13,123 nt of DNA from Bacteroidetes bacterium UBA1952 (GTDB lineage: Bacteria; Bacteroidota; Bacteroidia; Chitinophagales; Chitinophagaceae): contig DDEO01000031.1 of the NCBI GenBank assembly GCA_002336725.1, forward strand, positions 50,125 through 63,247. The letters run 5' to 3'. The notes under the pieces were generated by a model, which was not told the origin of the DNA, did no database searches, and was given only the letters and a program-made list of their open reading frames with translations. The first letter of the stretch is position 1. Every line of letters starts with the position of its first letter. A program made the translations under genes and the position numbers. Positions 1-7,645 of this stretch are shown piece after piece.

Positions 1-17
1 GATGGCTATCAAATACC

Positions 18-79
18 CTTTTTCTCTGCGCCTCTGCGTCTCTGCGAGATTTTGCCGGAGAGGCAAGCTGTCATGCACC
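18..79 (+). repeat. Dispersed repeat, copy 1 (core only)
   Basis: A 62-bp stretch that matches 1042-1103 at 60 of 62 positions and matches the right end of the window (from 13075) over about 43 bp. It starts CTTTTTCTCTGCG, carries three tandem CTCTGCGN octamers, then GAGATTTTGCCGGAGAGGCA, and ends in GTCATGCACC. Bases TTGCC-GGAGA-GGCAA form a small perfect hairpin (5-bp stem, 5-nt loop). Unlike copies 2 and 3, this copy lacks the hairpin half to its left. Similar CTCTGCG-rich intergenic repeats are, as I recall, common in environmental Bacteroidota, but the family was not checked. Confidence 0.85.
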
Positions 80-330
80 CTGACGGTTTACGTACGCGGC
101 AAATTATATATAGCCAATTATTTTTAAACGCCACAACCATCCACCGCCGCCAATGTCCACGCAAACACACAAAAATGCCGGAAGCCTCCCCAGACTTCCG
201 GCATAGTACTTTTCCTCACCCAACTTTTAACGGTGTACCAATAAAGACAGCGAAGCGCATAAAAGGGGTTGGGCAGCAGGATATATTTTTATTAAAATAA
301 AAAAAGAAATACCCCGCTCCAGCCCAAAGG
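80..330. other. Intergenic DNA left of purN
   Basis: No supported gene. Besides the hairpin at 171-204 it holds an AT-rich palindrome at 286-303 (TTTTTATT-AA-AATAAAAA) just beyond the 3' end of purN. The open frame running through 52-300 begins inside the dispersed repeat and has no recognisable protein content. Confidence 0.6.
171..204 (-). terminator. Probable intrinsic terminator of purN
   Basis: Perfect 10-bp inverted repeat: ATGCCGGAAG at 175-184 pairs with CTTCCGGCAT at 195-204 around a 10-nt loop. Read on the minus strand, the stem is followed directly by TTTTT (171-175), as expected for a rho-independent terminator of the minus-strand gene ending at 331. On the plus strand it is followed only by AGTACTTTT, so it may also work weakly for a gene left of the window. 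Confidence 0.7.
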
Positions 331-903
331 CTACGCTGCCCCATTTTGCAGCACGAAATCAATCGCGCGGGGATAGTAGAAATGCTCCAGTTGCAACACC
401 CGCGCAGCGAGTGTTTCGGCGGTGTCGCCGGGCTGCACGGGGCAGCGTGCCTGAAGCAAGACGGCACCTTCGTCGTAATGGGCGTTTACGCGGTGAATGG
501 TGATGCCCGTTTCCGGGTCTCCGGCGGCGAGTACGGCGCTGTGAACGTGCTGCCCCCACATTCCTTTGCCGCCATGGCGCGGGAGCAGGGCAGGGTGGAT
601 GTTGAGGATTTTTTCCGGAAATGCGGCTAATAATGATTCCGGAATTTTGCGCAAAAAGCCCGCCAAAACGATTAAAGAAGGCTGTAAATCAGCGAGTTGC
701 TTCCCGAACTGCGGCGAGGCCATAGCGGCATCATTGGCCACGAGCGTCGGAATGCCTTTCTCGGCGGCCATCTCCAGTACGCCCAGTCCGGCCTTGTTGG
801 CCACAATCAGTCCCACACGCGCCGTGCCGGTTTTTTCAAAATAATTTATGATAGAAAGGGCGTTGGAACCCCGGCCGGAAGCAAAAACAACGAGCGTGTG
901 CAT
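331..903 (-). CDS. purN: Phosphoribosylglycinamide formyltransferase (GART)
   Basis: Transfers a formyl group from 10-formyltetrahydrofolate to GAR to give FGAR, an early step of IMP synthesis, in the cytoplasm. The 190-residue product is about the usual PurN length. Seen: the phosphate-binding GRGSN loop (residues 10-14) after a hydrophobic beta strand, AGFLRKIP (81-88), the catalytic Asn and His in NIHPALLP (N101, H103), and the catalytic Asp in HYDEGAVLLQ (D144), followed by the ARVLQLEHFYYP helix. In E. coli these are N106, H108 and D144. The ATG at 903 is preferred over an in-frame TTG three codons upstream, because ATG-HTLVVFASGRGSN gives the standard PurN N-terminus and the TTG overlaps the probable -7 box. 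The gene stands alone, divergent from recN, with no other pur gene in view. Confidence 0.96.
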   Translation of the reverse strand: MHTLVVFASGRGSNALSIINYFEKTGTARVGLIVANKAGLGVLEMAAEKGIPTLVANDAAMASPQFGKQLADLQPSLIVLAGFLRKIPESLLAAFPEKILNIHPALLPRHGGKGMWGQHVHSAVLAAGDPETGITIHRVNAHYDEGAVLLQARCPVQPGDTAETLAARVLQLEHFYYPRAIDFVLQNGAA

Positions 904-909
904 AGGGCG

Positions 910-917
910 CAAAGGTA
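910..917 (-). promoter_or_regulatory. Probable -7 box of purN
   Basis: The minus strand reads TACCTTTG, an exact match to the Bacteroidota -7 consensus TAnnTTTG, followed by CGCCCT and the purN ATG. Only six bases separate box and start codon, so the transcript would be leaderless or nearly so. No convincing -33 TTTG was seen 17-23 bp upstream. A very similar arrangement precedes the ABC-F gene at 9714-9721. Confidence 0.6.
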
Positions 918-983
918 GATTTTCCGGAATATGGAAGGGGCATTTCCGGTCTTGCGGTTTCGGGGCTTTGCTTTCCTATCGGC

Positions 984-1103
984 TGTATGACCCATTGCAC
1001 AGACGGAGCATCAGCCGCTTACTGCGCTGAAATAGCAGCGGCTTTTTCTCTGCGCCGCTGCGTCTCTGCGAGATTTTGCCGGAGAGGCAATCTGTCATGC
1101 ACC
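984..1103 (+). repeat. Dispersed repeat, copy 2 (full form)
   Basis: Matches the copy at the right end of the window from TGTA onward (984 against 13017), and copy 1 over 1042-1103. Order of parts: a segment containing ATTGCACA and CGGAGCATC, a hairpin (AGCCGCT 1013-1019 with AGCGGCT 1037-1043) followed by TTTT, three octamers (CTCTGCGC, CGCTGCGT, CTCTGCGA), GAGATTTTGCCGGAGAGGCA, and a GTCATGCACC end. It lies between the divergent starts of purN and recN. An ATG inside it (1076) is in frame with recN but is unlikely to be used. Confidence 0.85.
1013..1047 (+). terminator. Terminator-like hairpin carried by the dispersed repeat
   Basis: AGCCGCT and AGCGGCT form a perfect 7-bp stem across a 17-nt loop and run into TTTTT on the plus strand. 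Inside the loop GCT-GAAAT-AGC forms an inner stem. Copy 3 has the same stem at 13046-13052/13070-13076, the same loop length and the same inner GCT/AGC pair, while other loop bases differ. That pattern suggests the RNA or DNA fold is what is kept. No plus-strand gene ends just upstream here, so a termination role at this site is uncertain. Confidence 0.5.
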
Positions 1104-1143
1104 ATTCCTATCCAGCGGCGAAGCTGTCCAACCCAACCCGCAG

Positions 1144-1151
1144 TATCTTTG
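1144..1151 (+). promoter_or_regulatory. Probable -7 box of recN
   Basis: TATCTTTG is an exact match to the Bacteroidota -7 consensus TAnnTTTG, 23 bp upstream of the ATG at 1175. It would place the transcript start near 1158, downstream of all the upstream in-frame ATG codons, which supports the shorter recN start. The -33 element is not clear. Confidence 0.55.
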
Positions 1152-1174
1152 TTAATCGTTTTTTACTGATACTG

Positions 1175-2845
1175 ATGCTGCAAAAACTGGATATCCGCAA
1201 CTATGCCATCATCGAATCGCTGACGCTGGAGCCGGATGCCCACCTCAACACCGTAACCGGCGAAACCGGCGCGGGAAAGTCAATCATCCTCGGTGCGCTG
1301 TCCCTTATCCTGGGCGAACGCGCCGATACTTCCATGCTCATCTACAAAGATCGCAAATGCAGCATCGAAGCCGTTTTTGATGCCGCCGGAAACGAGGCAT
1401 TTTCCGAAGCTTTACGCACTGCCGAACTCGATGAAGAACCCGACGGCAAGTGCATCATCCGCCGCGAAATCTCGGCTACCGGCAAGAGCCGCGCTTTTGT
1501 AAATGACACGCCCGTAACGCTGTCTGTTCTCCACGACCTGACATCGCTGCTCGTGGATTTGCATCAGCAATTCGACCATCTGGCGCTGCAAAACGACCAT
1601 TTCGCACTCGATGTTACCGATGCCATGGCAGGCGCTTTTCCGCTTCGTGCTGATTATCAGAAAGCCTGGCAACAATATCGCAAAGCAGTTGCGGCCCTTC
1701 AGGCGCTGGAACAGCAGCAAAACCAGTGGCAGAAGGAAGCCGACTATAAGCAGTTTCTATACGACGAATTGCACAGTGCCGCGTTCCGTCCGGGCGAGAT
1801 TGAAGATGCCGATCAGCAGCTTCGCCAGGTGTCGCACACCGAAAGAATCCTGAGCGTTTTGCAAAGCAGTCTGTATGTCCTGGATGAAGGCGAACAACCG
1901 TTGTTGCAGGAATTTCGCCGCACGGCGCAGCAACTCAATGGTATTTCCGGAATTTTCCCCGCCGTAGATCCGATTGTGGAACGCATGAATACCGCATTCG
2001 TAGAACTGCGCGACCTGACCGACGAGCTGGCGCAACTGGAATCTACCCTGCCCCTCGACCCCGCCGAAGCCGCCCGCCTGCAGGAACGCTTCGACCTGGG
2101 CTATAAACTATTGAAAAAGCACGGCCTCGCTACCACCGAAGAACTGATGGCCCTGCATAACAGCCTGGAAAACGACCTGCAAGCCTCGCTGGACCTGAGC
2201 GACAATATCGAAAAGCGGCGCAAGGAAGCGGAAACGACCCGCGCTAAAATGTTGAAAGCGGGCGAAAAACTCACGGCTGGCCGGAAGAAAATTGCGCCCG
2301 AAATTTCCGGAAAAATCACCGAATTGCTCGGCCTTGTGGGGATGCCAAACGCGCTTTTTCAGATCCAGATAACGCCGCTCAAAGAAGCGCAGGCGCTGGG
2401 CATGGATGCCGTTGCACTGCTGCTCGATGCCAACAAATCCGGCAAGTTTGCACCGGTGCAAAAAGCGGCTTCCGGCGGCGAGATGGCCCGCATTATGCTG
2501 TGCATCAAAAGCCTGACGGCCCGCGCCATGCACCTGCCCACCCTTATTTTTGATGAAGTGGATACCGGCATTTCCGGCGAAGCGGCGCGGCAGGTAAGCC
2601 TTTTGCTCAAAGACCTCGCCGGCTATCATCAGGTACTCTGCATCACCCATCAGCCGCAGGTGGCCGCGCGGGGCGACCGCCATTATTTTGTATATAAAGA
2701 AGCCGACGGCGGCGAGCGCATCCAGACCAAAATCCGCGTGCTGGAACCGCAGGAGCGCGTCTCGGCTATTGCCCGCATGATTGGCGGCGAAGCGCCCAGC
2801 GCAGCAGCGTTGGAGAATGCGCGGGAGCTGGTGGAGAGCGTATAA
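1175..2845 (+). CDS. recN: DNA repair protein RecN (SMC-like ATPase)
   Basis: RecN is an SMC-like ATPase that acts at DNA double-strand breaks together with RecA. The product is 556 residues, close to the usual length of about 550. Seen: the N-terminal MLQKLDIRNYAIIESL strand typical of the family, Walker A GETGAGKS (29-36), the segment VDLHQQFDHLAL (127-138), a long Gln/Glu/Lys/Leu-rich coiled-coil region (about 160-370), the ABC signature ASGGEMAR (432-439), Walker B LIFDEVDTGISG (457-468) and the switch CITHQPQVAA (489-498). The start at 1175 fits the family N-terminus. The frame stays open up to an ATG at 1076, but those extra 33 residues begin inside the dispersed repeat and look like no RecN. 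It converges with the next gene, leaving 19 bp between stop codons; no terminator was seen there. Confidence 0.96.
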   Translation: MLQKLDIRNYAIIESLTLEPDAHLNTVTGETGAGKSIILGALSLILGERADTSMLIYKDRKCSIEAVFDAAGNEAFSEALRTAELDEEPDGKCIIRREISATGKSRAFVNDTPVTLSVLHDLTSLLVDLHQQFDHLALQNDHFALDVTDAMAGAFPLRADYQKAWQQYRKAVAALQALEQQQNQWQKEADYKQFLYDELHSAAFRPGEIEDADQQLRQVSHTERILSVLQSSLYVLDEGEQPLLQEFRRTAQQLNGISGIFPAVDPIVERMNTAFVELRDLTDELAQLESTLPLDPAEAARLQERFDLGYKLLKKHGLATTEELMALHNSLENDLQASLDLSDNIEKRRKEAETTRAKMLKAGEKLTAGRKKIAPEISGKITELLGLVGMPNALFQIQITPLKEAQALGMDAVALLLDANKSGKFAPVQKAASGGEMARIMLCIKSLTARAMHLPTLIFDEVDTGISGEAARQVSLLLKDLAGYHQVLCITHQPQVAARGDRHYFVYKEADGGERIQTKIRVLEPQERVSAIARMIGGEAPSAAALENARELVESV

Positions 2846-2864
2846 AGCCCCACATTTGCTTCGT

Positions 2865-4322
2865 CTATGGCAGCGCCGCCACCACCAAACTTCCGAAGCG
2901 GCGCACCGGATGGCCGGCGGGTAACACACGGGCGGCATCTGCGGAATCGGCAACGAGGAAACGAGCGCCTTTGGAAATCTTATCGGCCACAAAAGCACCA
3001 TCCGGCGCAGATGCAGTAAACGTCCAGCCCTGGCAGTTGAGATAATACAGATGGATAAAACGCGAGGCATCGGGGCCGGTGATAACAAGCGCATTTTCCG
3101 GAATTGCGGTGCGTAATGCGTCTTTATAACGGTAATAATCGGCGTTAAATCCCGGCTCGTTTAGATCCCAGCGGCTCTGTACCCGCAGCCAGGCCGTGAG
3201 CGGGCTTAATACCAGTCCGGCAACGGCCAGGCCCTGCAAAAGCATCCGCCATTTTCCGGAAAAAGGCAGCCGAAAGAGGGTTTTATAACCGGCCACCACC
3301 GCCAGCACGATGAAAGGCAGCAGCGGAAAAAGATAGTAGTCGTGTTCCTTGCCAATCATCCCAAGCTCATAAACAATATAAAGCAATGCCGCCACGAGCG
3401 CCGCAAGCAGGGCTTTTTTCTCTACTGACAGCGGACGTTTTCGCAACGCCCGTACACCGGCTACAGCGCCGACGATGAACGCCAAAACCGAGGCATAATT
3501 CACCATTAGTTCCGGCAGCGTAGAAACAAGATGATGCTCCGCAATAGCAGCGAGCGTGGTCAGCGGCGTACGTGTAGCAAATAAACCGCCCTTGAGGCCG
3601 TCGTTTTGCCAGTCTGGAATGACGCACAGATACCAGGCCGTCGGCGCGGCAAGCAGGAGTAAGGATAACAATAAAACGCTTTTCTGCGCCCCGCCAACAG
3701 GCCGGCGAAGCACAGATGCCAGCGCGACGAGGCTGCCGGCAAAAAAAACAGTAAAGGGCAACTTTGCCAGCACGGCAACCGACAACAGCGCCAGATGAAG
3801 CATCCAGAAAACACTTTTCTGCCCCCCGATAAAGCGCATCAGGAAATAAAGGCTCCAGACCGCCGCGCAGAGCGCAAAATTGTCGGGCAGCGGATTGATG
3901 GCGTAGTAATAAAACAAGGGCGAGAAGGCCAGACACCAGAACGCAATAGAACCTGCTATCCGGAAATCCGGAAACAGACGCGCCGCCAACCGCGAAATGC
4001 CCCAAAGGGTAAGCAGCGAAAGCGCCAGACACTGCAAACGCAACACCAACAACGAATCTCCCCATAGCCTCTGGCCTTGCGCAAAAAGCCACTGCATAAC
4101 CGGAAATTCCATCCGCAATACGCGGCTGCCCGCGTCATTTATTTGCAGCACACGAGGCGAAAAAATATCCCCGTCGCCGGCAGCCAGCGTGTTGATGACC
4201 GTTTGGGTTTGCGTCTGCCGCCAGACGTGAATGCCAATCAGGTCCGTGTGCATCATCTGGTGATAGCCGGCCAGGAGCAGCCCGATAGCGACCAAGCGCC
4301 AGATGACATTTGAGGAAACCAT
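2865..4322 (-). CDS. Polytopic membrane glycosyltransferase-like protein (GT39/PMT-type)
   Basis: A 485-residue integral membrane protein. Hydrophobic segments alternate with short loops from the N-terminus (about 7-22) to about 378, roughly ten or more passes, followed by a soluble C-terminal part of about 105 residues. Features resembling lipid-linked-sugar glycosyltransferases (ArnT/PMT_2 type) are an early outward loop with HVWRQTQTQ (32-40), MEFPVMQWLF (71-80), INPLPDNFAL (142-151) with conserved-looking polar residues, and GKEHDYYLFP (324-333) before a membrane segment. Such enzymes move sugars from polyprenyl phosphates on the outer face of the inner membrane. The substrate cannot be read from sequence and catalytic Asp/Glu residues were not assigned. 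It lies 74 bp downstream of the DUF937-like gene on the same strand and may share its transcript. A general polytopic membrane protein is the alternative. Confidence 0.75.
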   Translation of the reverse strand: MVSSNVIWRLVAIGLLLAGYHQMMHTDLIGIHVWRQTQTQTVINTLAAGDGDIFSPRVLQINDAGSRVLRMEFPVMQWLFAQGQRLWGDSLLVLRLQCLALSLLTLWGISRLAARLFPDFRIAGSIAFWCLAFSPLFYYYAINPLPDNFALCAAVWSLYFLMRFIGGQKSVFWMLHLALLSVAVLAKLPFTVFFAGSLVALASVLRRPVGGAQKSVLLLSLLLLAAPTAWYLCVIPDWQNDGLKGGLFATRTPLTTLAAIAEHHLVSTLPELMVNYASVLAFIVGAVAGVRALRKRPLSVEKKALLAALVAALLYIVYELGMIGKEHDYYLFPLLPFIVLAVVAGYKTLFRLPFSGKWRMLLQGLAVAGLVLSPLTAWLRVQSRWDLNEPGFNADYYRYKDALRTAIPENALVITGPDASRFIHLYYLNCQGWTFTASAPDGAFVADKISKGARFLVADSADAARVLPAGHPVRRFGSLVVAALP

Positions 4323-4396
4323 AAAAAAACTACCGCACTTTTGGCGGAGAGAAGGCAGGAAAGTGTAGCTGTATTTTCCGGAAATTTTCCCGCAAA

Positions 4397-4858
4397 TCAG
4401 ACAAAATATGGCGGCAGGTCGGTGCCGGGAATGGCGCCGGGGCGAAAGGCACGGCCAATCATGCCGAGCGCCGCCGGAATGGCCGTTAGGGCAAGACGCT
4501 TGGTAGAATCCGGGCGCAGGCCGCTTTTTTCGGATATTTCCTGCATCACCGCGCCTTCGTTGTCGCCAAAAACAGTCTTTGTCAAATCTTCGTTGTCGGA
4601 GAGCCAGTCTATATAATCGTTGCTATTGAGCAATTCCGTGGGGTCGCTGAAGGCTGCGTCGTCGCGGTAGTCATTGACCAGGCGTTTCAGCGCGGCGCTA
4701 TCGGCGTTTTGCCTGGCGGCTTCGAGGATGTAGGGTACAAGCCCGCTGACGGCAAGGGCTACCTGCTGCTGGTCTTCGCCCAGTCGTTGAGAAGCACGTT
4801 CGATGGCATCGGGCGTGAACAGCGCGAGGGTTTCTTCAAAAAGATGATCCTGTTTCAT
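4397..4858 (-). CDS. DUF937-like protein of unknown function
   Basis: A 153-residue acidic, soluble-looking protein with no signal peptide. The pattern resembles the DUF937 family: a helical N-terminus with RASQRLGEDQQQVALAVSGL (21-40) leading into VPYILEAA (41-48), then LFxG-like TVFGDNEGAVMQEISEKSGL (95-114) and a repeat-like end with RLALTAIPAALGMIGRAF (121-138). In many Bacteroidota DUF937 modules carry extra C-terminal domains such as OmpA; this protein stops after the module with GTDLPPYFV. The function of the family is not established. It is divergent from hppA across about 200 bp and is followed on its own strand by the membrane glycosyltransferase-like gene. Confidence 0.7.
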   Translation of the reverse strand: MKQDHLFEETLALFTPDAIERASQRLGEDQQQVALAVSGLVPYILEAARQNADSAALKRLVNDYRDDAAFSDPTELLNSNDYIDWLSDNEDLTKTVFGDNEGAVMQEISEKSGLRPDSTKRLALTAIPAALGMIGRAFRPGAIPGTDLPPYFV

Positions 4859-4903
4859 AGAAAGGAGCGTGTGATAAAACGGAAATTAAAAAATGATGCC
4901 CTA

Positions 4904-4911
4904 CAAAAATA
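4904..4911 (-). promoter_or_regulatory. Possible -7 box for the DUF937-like gene
   Basis: The minus strand reads TATTTTTG, matching TAnnTTTG, 45 bp upstream of the ATG at 4858. A GTTTTA stretch about 16-20 bp further upstream could be a weak -33 element. The AT-rich surroundings raise the chance of a random match. Confidence 0.4.
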
Positions 4912-5021
4912 AGGGCGCATCGCCTCATAAAACGCCGCCCGACCGTGGCGCGGCCAGGCGGAGTTGTCATTCACCGGCCCCTTTCTCCGGCATTTCTTTT
5001 CCGGTTTTGCCTGTCGGCTGC

Positions 5022-5029
5022 TATATTTA
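5022..5029 (+). promoter_or_regulatory. Possible -7 box of hppA
   Basis: TATATTTA matches TAnnTTTG at all but the last base and lies 28 bp before the ATG at 5058. A TTTT run at 4997-5000 is about 21 bp upstream and could serve as the -33 element. No riboswitch-like fold was recognised in the short leader. Confidence 0.35.
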
Positions 5030-5057
5030 AGCCCTTCTTTCACCTCTCAAAACTTTT

Positions 5058-7235
5058 ATGAATCTCTTTCTCCTCGTACCCCTGTTTGGTGTGCTGGCCC
5101 TGCTGTTTACATTTTTGCGGGGCAATTGGGTGAGCGCACAGCCTGCCGGAAATTCCCGGATGCAGGAAATCGCCCGCTATATTGCCGAAGGCGCGATGGC
5201 ATTCCTCAAAGCCGAGTACAAAGTGCTCACCTATTTTGTTATCATCGCCGCCATTTTGCTGGGCCTGATGGGCGCTTCCAACGAAGCCTCTCACTGGTCT
5301 ATCGCGCTGGCCTTTGTGGTGGGTGCGGTGCTCTCGGCGCTGGCCGGTTTTATCGGGATGCGCATTGCTACCAAGGCCAATGTGCGCACCGCCGAAGCGG
5401 CCAAAACCTCGCTTTCCAAAGCGTTGAGCGTGTCGTTTACCGGCGGCTCGGTGATGGGCATGGGCGTGGCGGGCCTCGCGGTGCTGGGCCTCGGCGGACT
5501 GTTCATTCTTTTGCGTCAGGTTTTTGCGCCCGGTGCGGCGGTGGATTCCCTTGAGATGGAGCGCACCATTGAAATCCTCACGGGCTTCTCGCTCGGTGCG
5601 GAAAGCATTGCGCTTTTTGCCCGCGTAGGCGGCGGTATCTACACCAAAGCTGCCGACGTAGGCGCCGACCTCGTAGGCAAAGTAGAAGCCGGCATTCCGG
5701 AAGACGACCCGCGCAACCCCGCTACCATCGCCGATAACGTGGGCGACAACGTGGGCGATGTGGCCGGTATGGGTGCCGACCTTTTTGGCTCATATGTGGC
5801 TACCGTGCTGGCTACGATGGTGCTGGGCCGCGAAACGGTTTCGGTGGATGCCTTCAACGGCTTCGGACCCATTCTGCTGCCGATGCTGATTGCCGGAACA
5901 GGCATCCTGTGGAGTATCATCGGAACCTTCTTTGTGCGCATTTCCGACACGGCCAAAAACGCGCTGTCGGCGGTGCAAAACGCACTCAACCTGGGCAACT
6001 GGGGGTCGATCATCCTCACGGCCATTGCCTCGTATTTTCTGGTGCAATACGTGCTTCCGGAAACCATGACGCTGCGCGGTGTTGAATTTACCCGCATGGG
6101 CGTTTTCGGAGCCATCATTATTGGCCTCGTAGTGGGCACGCTGATGAGCATCATCACCGAATACTACACCGCGATGGGCAAGCGCCCGGTGATGTCTATC
6201 GTGCGGCAGTCGAGTACCGGCCACGCCACCAATATCATCGGCGGACTTTCGGTGGGGATGGAATCTACTTTGCTGCCGATGCTGGTGCTGGCGGGCGGTA
6301 TCTATGGCTCTTATGCCTGCGCCGGTCTCTACGGCGTGGCCATTGCCGCAGCGGGCATGATGGCGACCACGGCTATGCAGTTAGCTATTGATGCTTTCGG
6401 TCCCATTGCCGACAACGCGGGTGGCATTGCCGAGATGAGCGAACTGCCCGGCGAGGTGCGCGACAAAACCGATGTGCTCGATGCGGTGGGCAACACCACA
6501 GCCGCCACGGGAAAGGGCTTTGCCATTGCTTCGGCGGCTCTCACGGCGTTGGCGCTGTTCGCCGCTTTTGTAGGGATTTCCGGAATTACCGGTATTGATA
6601 TTTACAAAGCCGACGTATTGGCGGGTCTCTTTGTAGGCGGCATGATTCCGTTTATCTTCTCCTCGCTCGCCATTACGGCAGTAGGCCAGGCGGCGATGGC
6701 GATGGTGGAAGAAGTGCGCCGTCAGTTCCGGGAAATTCCGGGCATTATGGAAGGAACCGGCAAGCCGGAATACGAGAAGTGCGTCGCCATTTCCACACAG
6801 GCTTCTATCCGCAAAATGATGCTGCCCGGCGCGATTGCCATCATTTCGCCGCTGCTGATTGGCTTTATCTTCGGCCCCGAAGTGCTCGGCGGTTTCCTGG
6901 CCGGCGCCACGGTGAGCGGTGTGTTGATGGGGATGTTCCAGAACAACGCCGGCGGCGCGTGGGACAATGCCAAGAAGTCCTTTGAGAAAGGCGTGGACAT
7001 CAACGGACAGATTTACTACAAGAAATCGGAGCCGCATAAAGCCTCGGTAACGGGCGACACGGTAGGCGATCCGTTCAAAGACACGTCTGGTCCTTCGATG
7101 AACATCCTCATCAAGCTGATGAGCATTGTGGCGCTCGTAATTGCCCCGACAATCGGCAAGATGCACGGCACCAAAGCCGGCCACGCGGCAAAGCAGCCGG
7201 TTCAGACGGAGAAAGTAGCGCAGATTATCCGGTAA
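5058..7235 (+). CDS. hppA: K+-dependent membrane-bound proton-translocating pyrophosphatase
   Basis: Hydrolyses pyrophosphate and pumps ions out of the cytoplasm through about 16 membrane helices. The 725-residue length is normal. Hallmarks: EGAMAFLKAEYKVL (44-57), the PPi/Mg-binding GGGIYTKAADVGADLVGKVE (191-210) and DDPRNPATIADNVGDNVGD (216-234), SVGMESTLLPML (398-409), IADNAGGIAEMSELP (450-464) and MFQNNAGGAWDNAKK (626-640). GNTTAATGKG (478-487) has Ala482 and Gly485 where K+-independent enzymes carry Lys and Thr, so it should be K+-dependent. The semi-conserved ion-gate Glu is not in helix 6: residues 244 and 248, after DLF, are Gly and Ala. Instead helix 5 has Glu182 in SLGAESIALF, where plant enzymes have Ser. 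As I recall, this matches the Flavobacterium johnsoniae-type H+ pump, so protons rather than Na+ are the likely ion. Monocistronic, with its own terminator. Confidence 0.96.
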   Translation: MNLFLLVPLFGVLALLFTFLRGNWVSAQPAGNSRMQEIARYIAEGAMAFLKAEYKVLTYFVIIAAILLGLMGASNEASHWSIALAFVVGAVLSALAGFIGMRIATKANVRTAEAAKTSLSKALSVSFTGGSVMGMGVAGLAVLGLGGLFILLRQVFAPGAAVDSLEMERTIEILTGFSLGAESIALFARVGGGIYTKAADVGADLVGKVEAGIPEDDPRNPATIADNVGDNVGDVAGMGADLFGSYVATVLATMVLGRETVSVDAFNGFGPILLPMLIAGTGILWSIIGTFFVRISDTAKNALSAVQNALNLGNWGSIILTAIASYFLVQYVLPETMTLRGVEFTRMGVFGAIIIGLVVGTLMSIITEYYTAMGKRPVMSIVRQSSTGHATNIIGGLSVGMESTLLPMLVLAGGIYGSYACAGLYGVAIAAAGMMATTAMQLAIDAFGPIADNAGGIAEMSELPGEVRDKTDVLDAVGNTTAATGKGFAIASAALTALALFAAFVGISGITGIDIYKADVLAGLFVGGMIPFIFSSLAITAVGQAAMAMVEEVRRQFREIPGIMEGTGKPEYEKCVAISTQASIRKMMLPGAIAIISPLLIGFIFGPEVLGGFLAGATVSGVLMGMFQNNAGGAWDNAKKSFEKGVDINGQIYYKKSEPHKASVTGDTVGDPFKDTSGPSMNILIKLMSIVALVIAPTIGKMHGTKAGHAAKQPVQTEKVAQIIR

Positions 7236-7263
7236 TTTCCGGAAACATTTTGCTTATTAAAAT

Positions 7264-7300
7264 AAAAAAGGAACGCGCCCACAGGTGCGTTCCTTTTTTT
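7264..7300 (+). terminator. Intrinsic terminator of hppA
   Basis: Perfect 7-bp stem GGAACGC (7270-7276) with GCGTTCC (7287-7293) around a 10-nt loop, with A6 before it (7264-7269) and T7 after it (7294-7300), which extends the pairing. It begins 29 bp after the hppA stop codon. The A and T tracts mean it could also act on the minus strand. Confidence 0.88.
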
Positions 7301-7372
7301 ATGGAAATCCCGGTACAGCAGCAGCAGGAAGTATAATGCCAAATGGGCCGCTAAAATGAACACCACAATTCG

Positions 7373-7406
7373 GCTCCCCTCTTCCGCCAGAGGCGGAGGC
7401 CGGGGG
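7373..7406. repeat. GC-rich palindromic (REP-like) unit
   Basis: TCCGCC (7383-7388) and GGCGGA (7392-7397) pair around an AGA loop, flanked by CCCC to the left and GGGGG to the right that can extend the fold. The wording CTCCCCTC ... GGCCGGGGGTGAGG resembles a type of intergenic repeat I recall from many Bacteroidota genomes. Only one copy lies in this window, so membership of a family is not shown here. Confidence 0.5.
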
Positions 7407-7521
7407 TGAGGCTAATGATGCATGATTGGGCTGTCTAAATGGTATAAACAGGTTTGTGAAACCTTTTGAGCCGTAAGTAGGTTGTCAGAATTAGGTTAGA
7501 TTATTTAGGCTACAAAATGGG

Positions 7522-7645
7522 GGTCATTGCGAGGCACGAAGCAACCTGCACAAAACGTTGTGGAGCGTGCAGGTTGCTTCGGGGCCGACCTACAAAACGT
7601 ACGATTGGCCCCTCGCGCCGCGCAGCAGCACCGGAGGTAATGACC
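7522..7645. mobile_element. MITE-like palindromic element with a split right end
   Basis: The left end is GGTCATTGCGAGG (7522-7534). Its exact reverse complement is present on the right but in two pieces: CCTCGC (7611-7616) and AATGACC (7639-7645), separated by 22 bp. Inside, CGAAGCAACCTGCAC (7537-7551) pairs perfectly over 15 bp with 7567-7581, and GGGGCC (7581-7586) pairs with GGCCCC (7607-7612). It has no coding capacity. GTCATTGCGAGG...CGAAGCAA elements are, as I recall, widespread short repeats in several bacterial phyla; movement by a transposase is inferred, not shown. Confidence 0.65.

Noticed and set aside
26..49. A CRISPR array or minisatellite from the CTCTGCGN octamers
   Set aside because: Only three contiguous 8-bp units with no spacers occur in each copy, and no cas gene is in the window.
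289..304. Identical TTATTAAAATAAAAAA at 289-304 and 7254-7269, both just after gene ends
   Set aside because: A 16-bp AT-rich match next to A/T tracts of terminators has low information content; it was not counted as a repeat family.
904..912. TTG start for purN, three codons upstream
   Set aside because: The ATG at 903 gives the family N-terminus, and the TTG lies within the probable -7 box.
2846..2864. A bidirectional terminator between recN and the convergent gene
   Set aside because: The 19-bp gap has no stem-loop or T-tract; termination must occur elsewhere or by another mechanism.
2108..3094. A 328-codon open frame on the minus strand across the recN/glycosyltransferase junction
   Set aside because: It overlaps two well-supported genes, and its product shows no domain or sensible composition.
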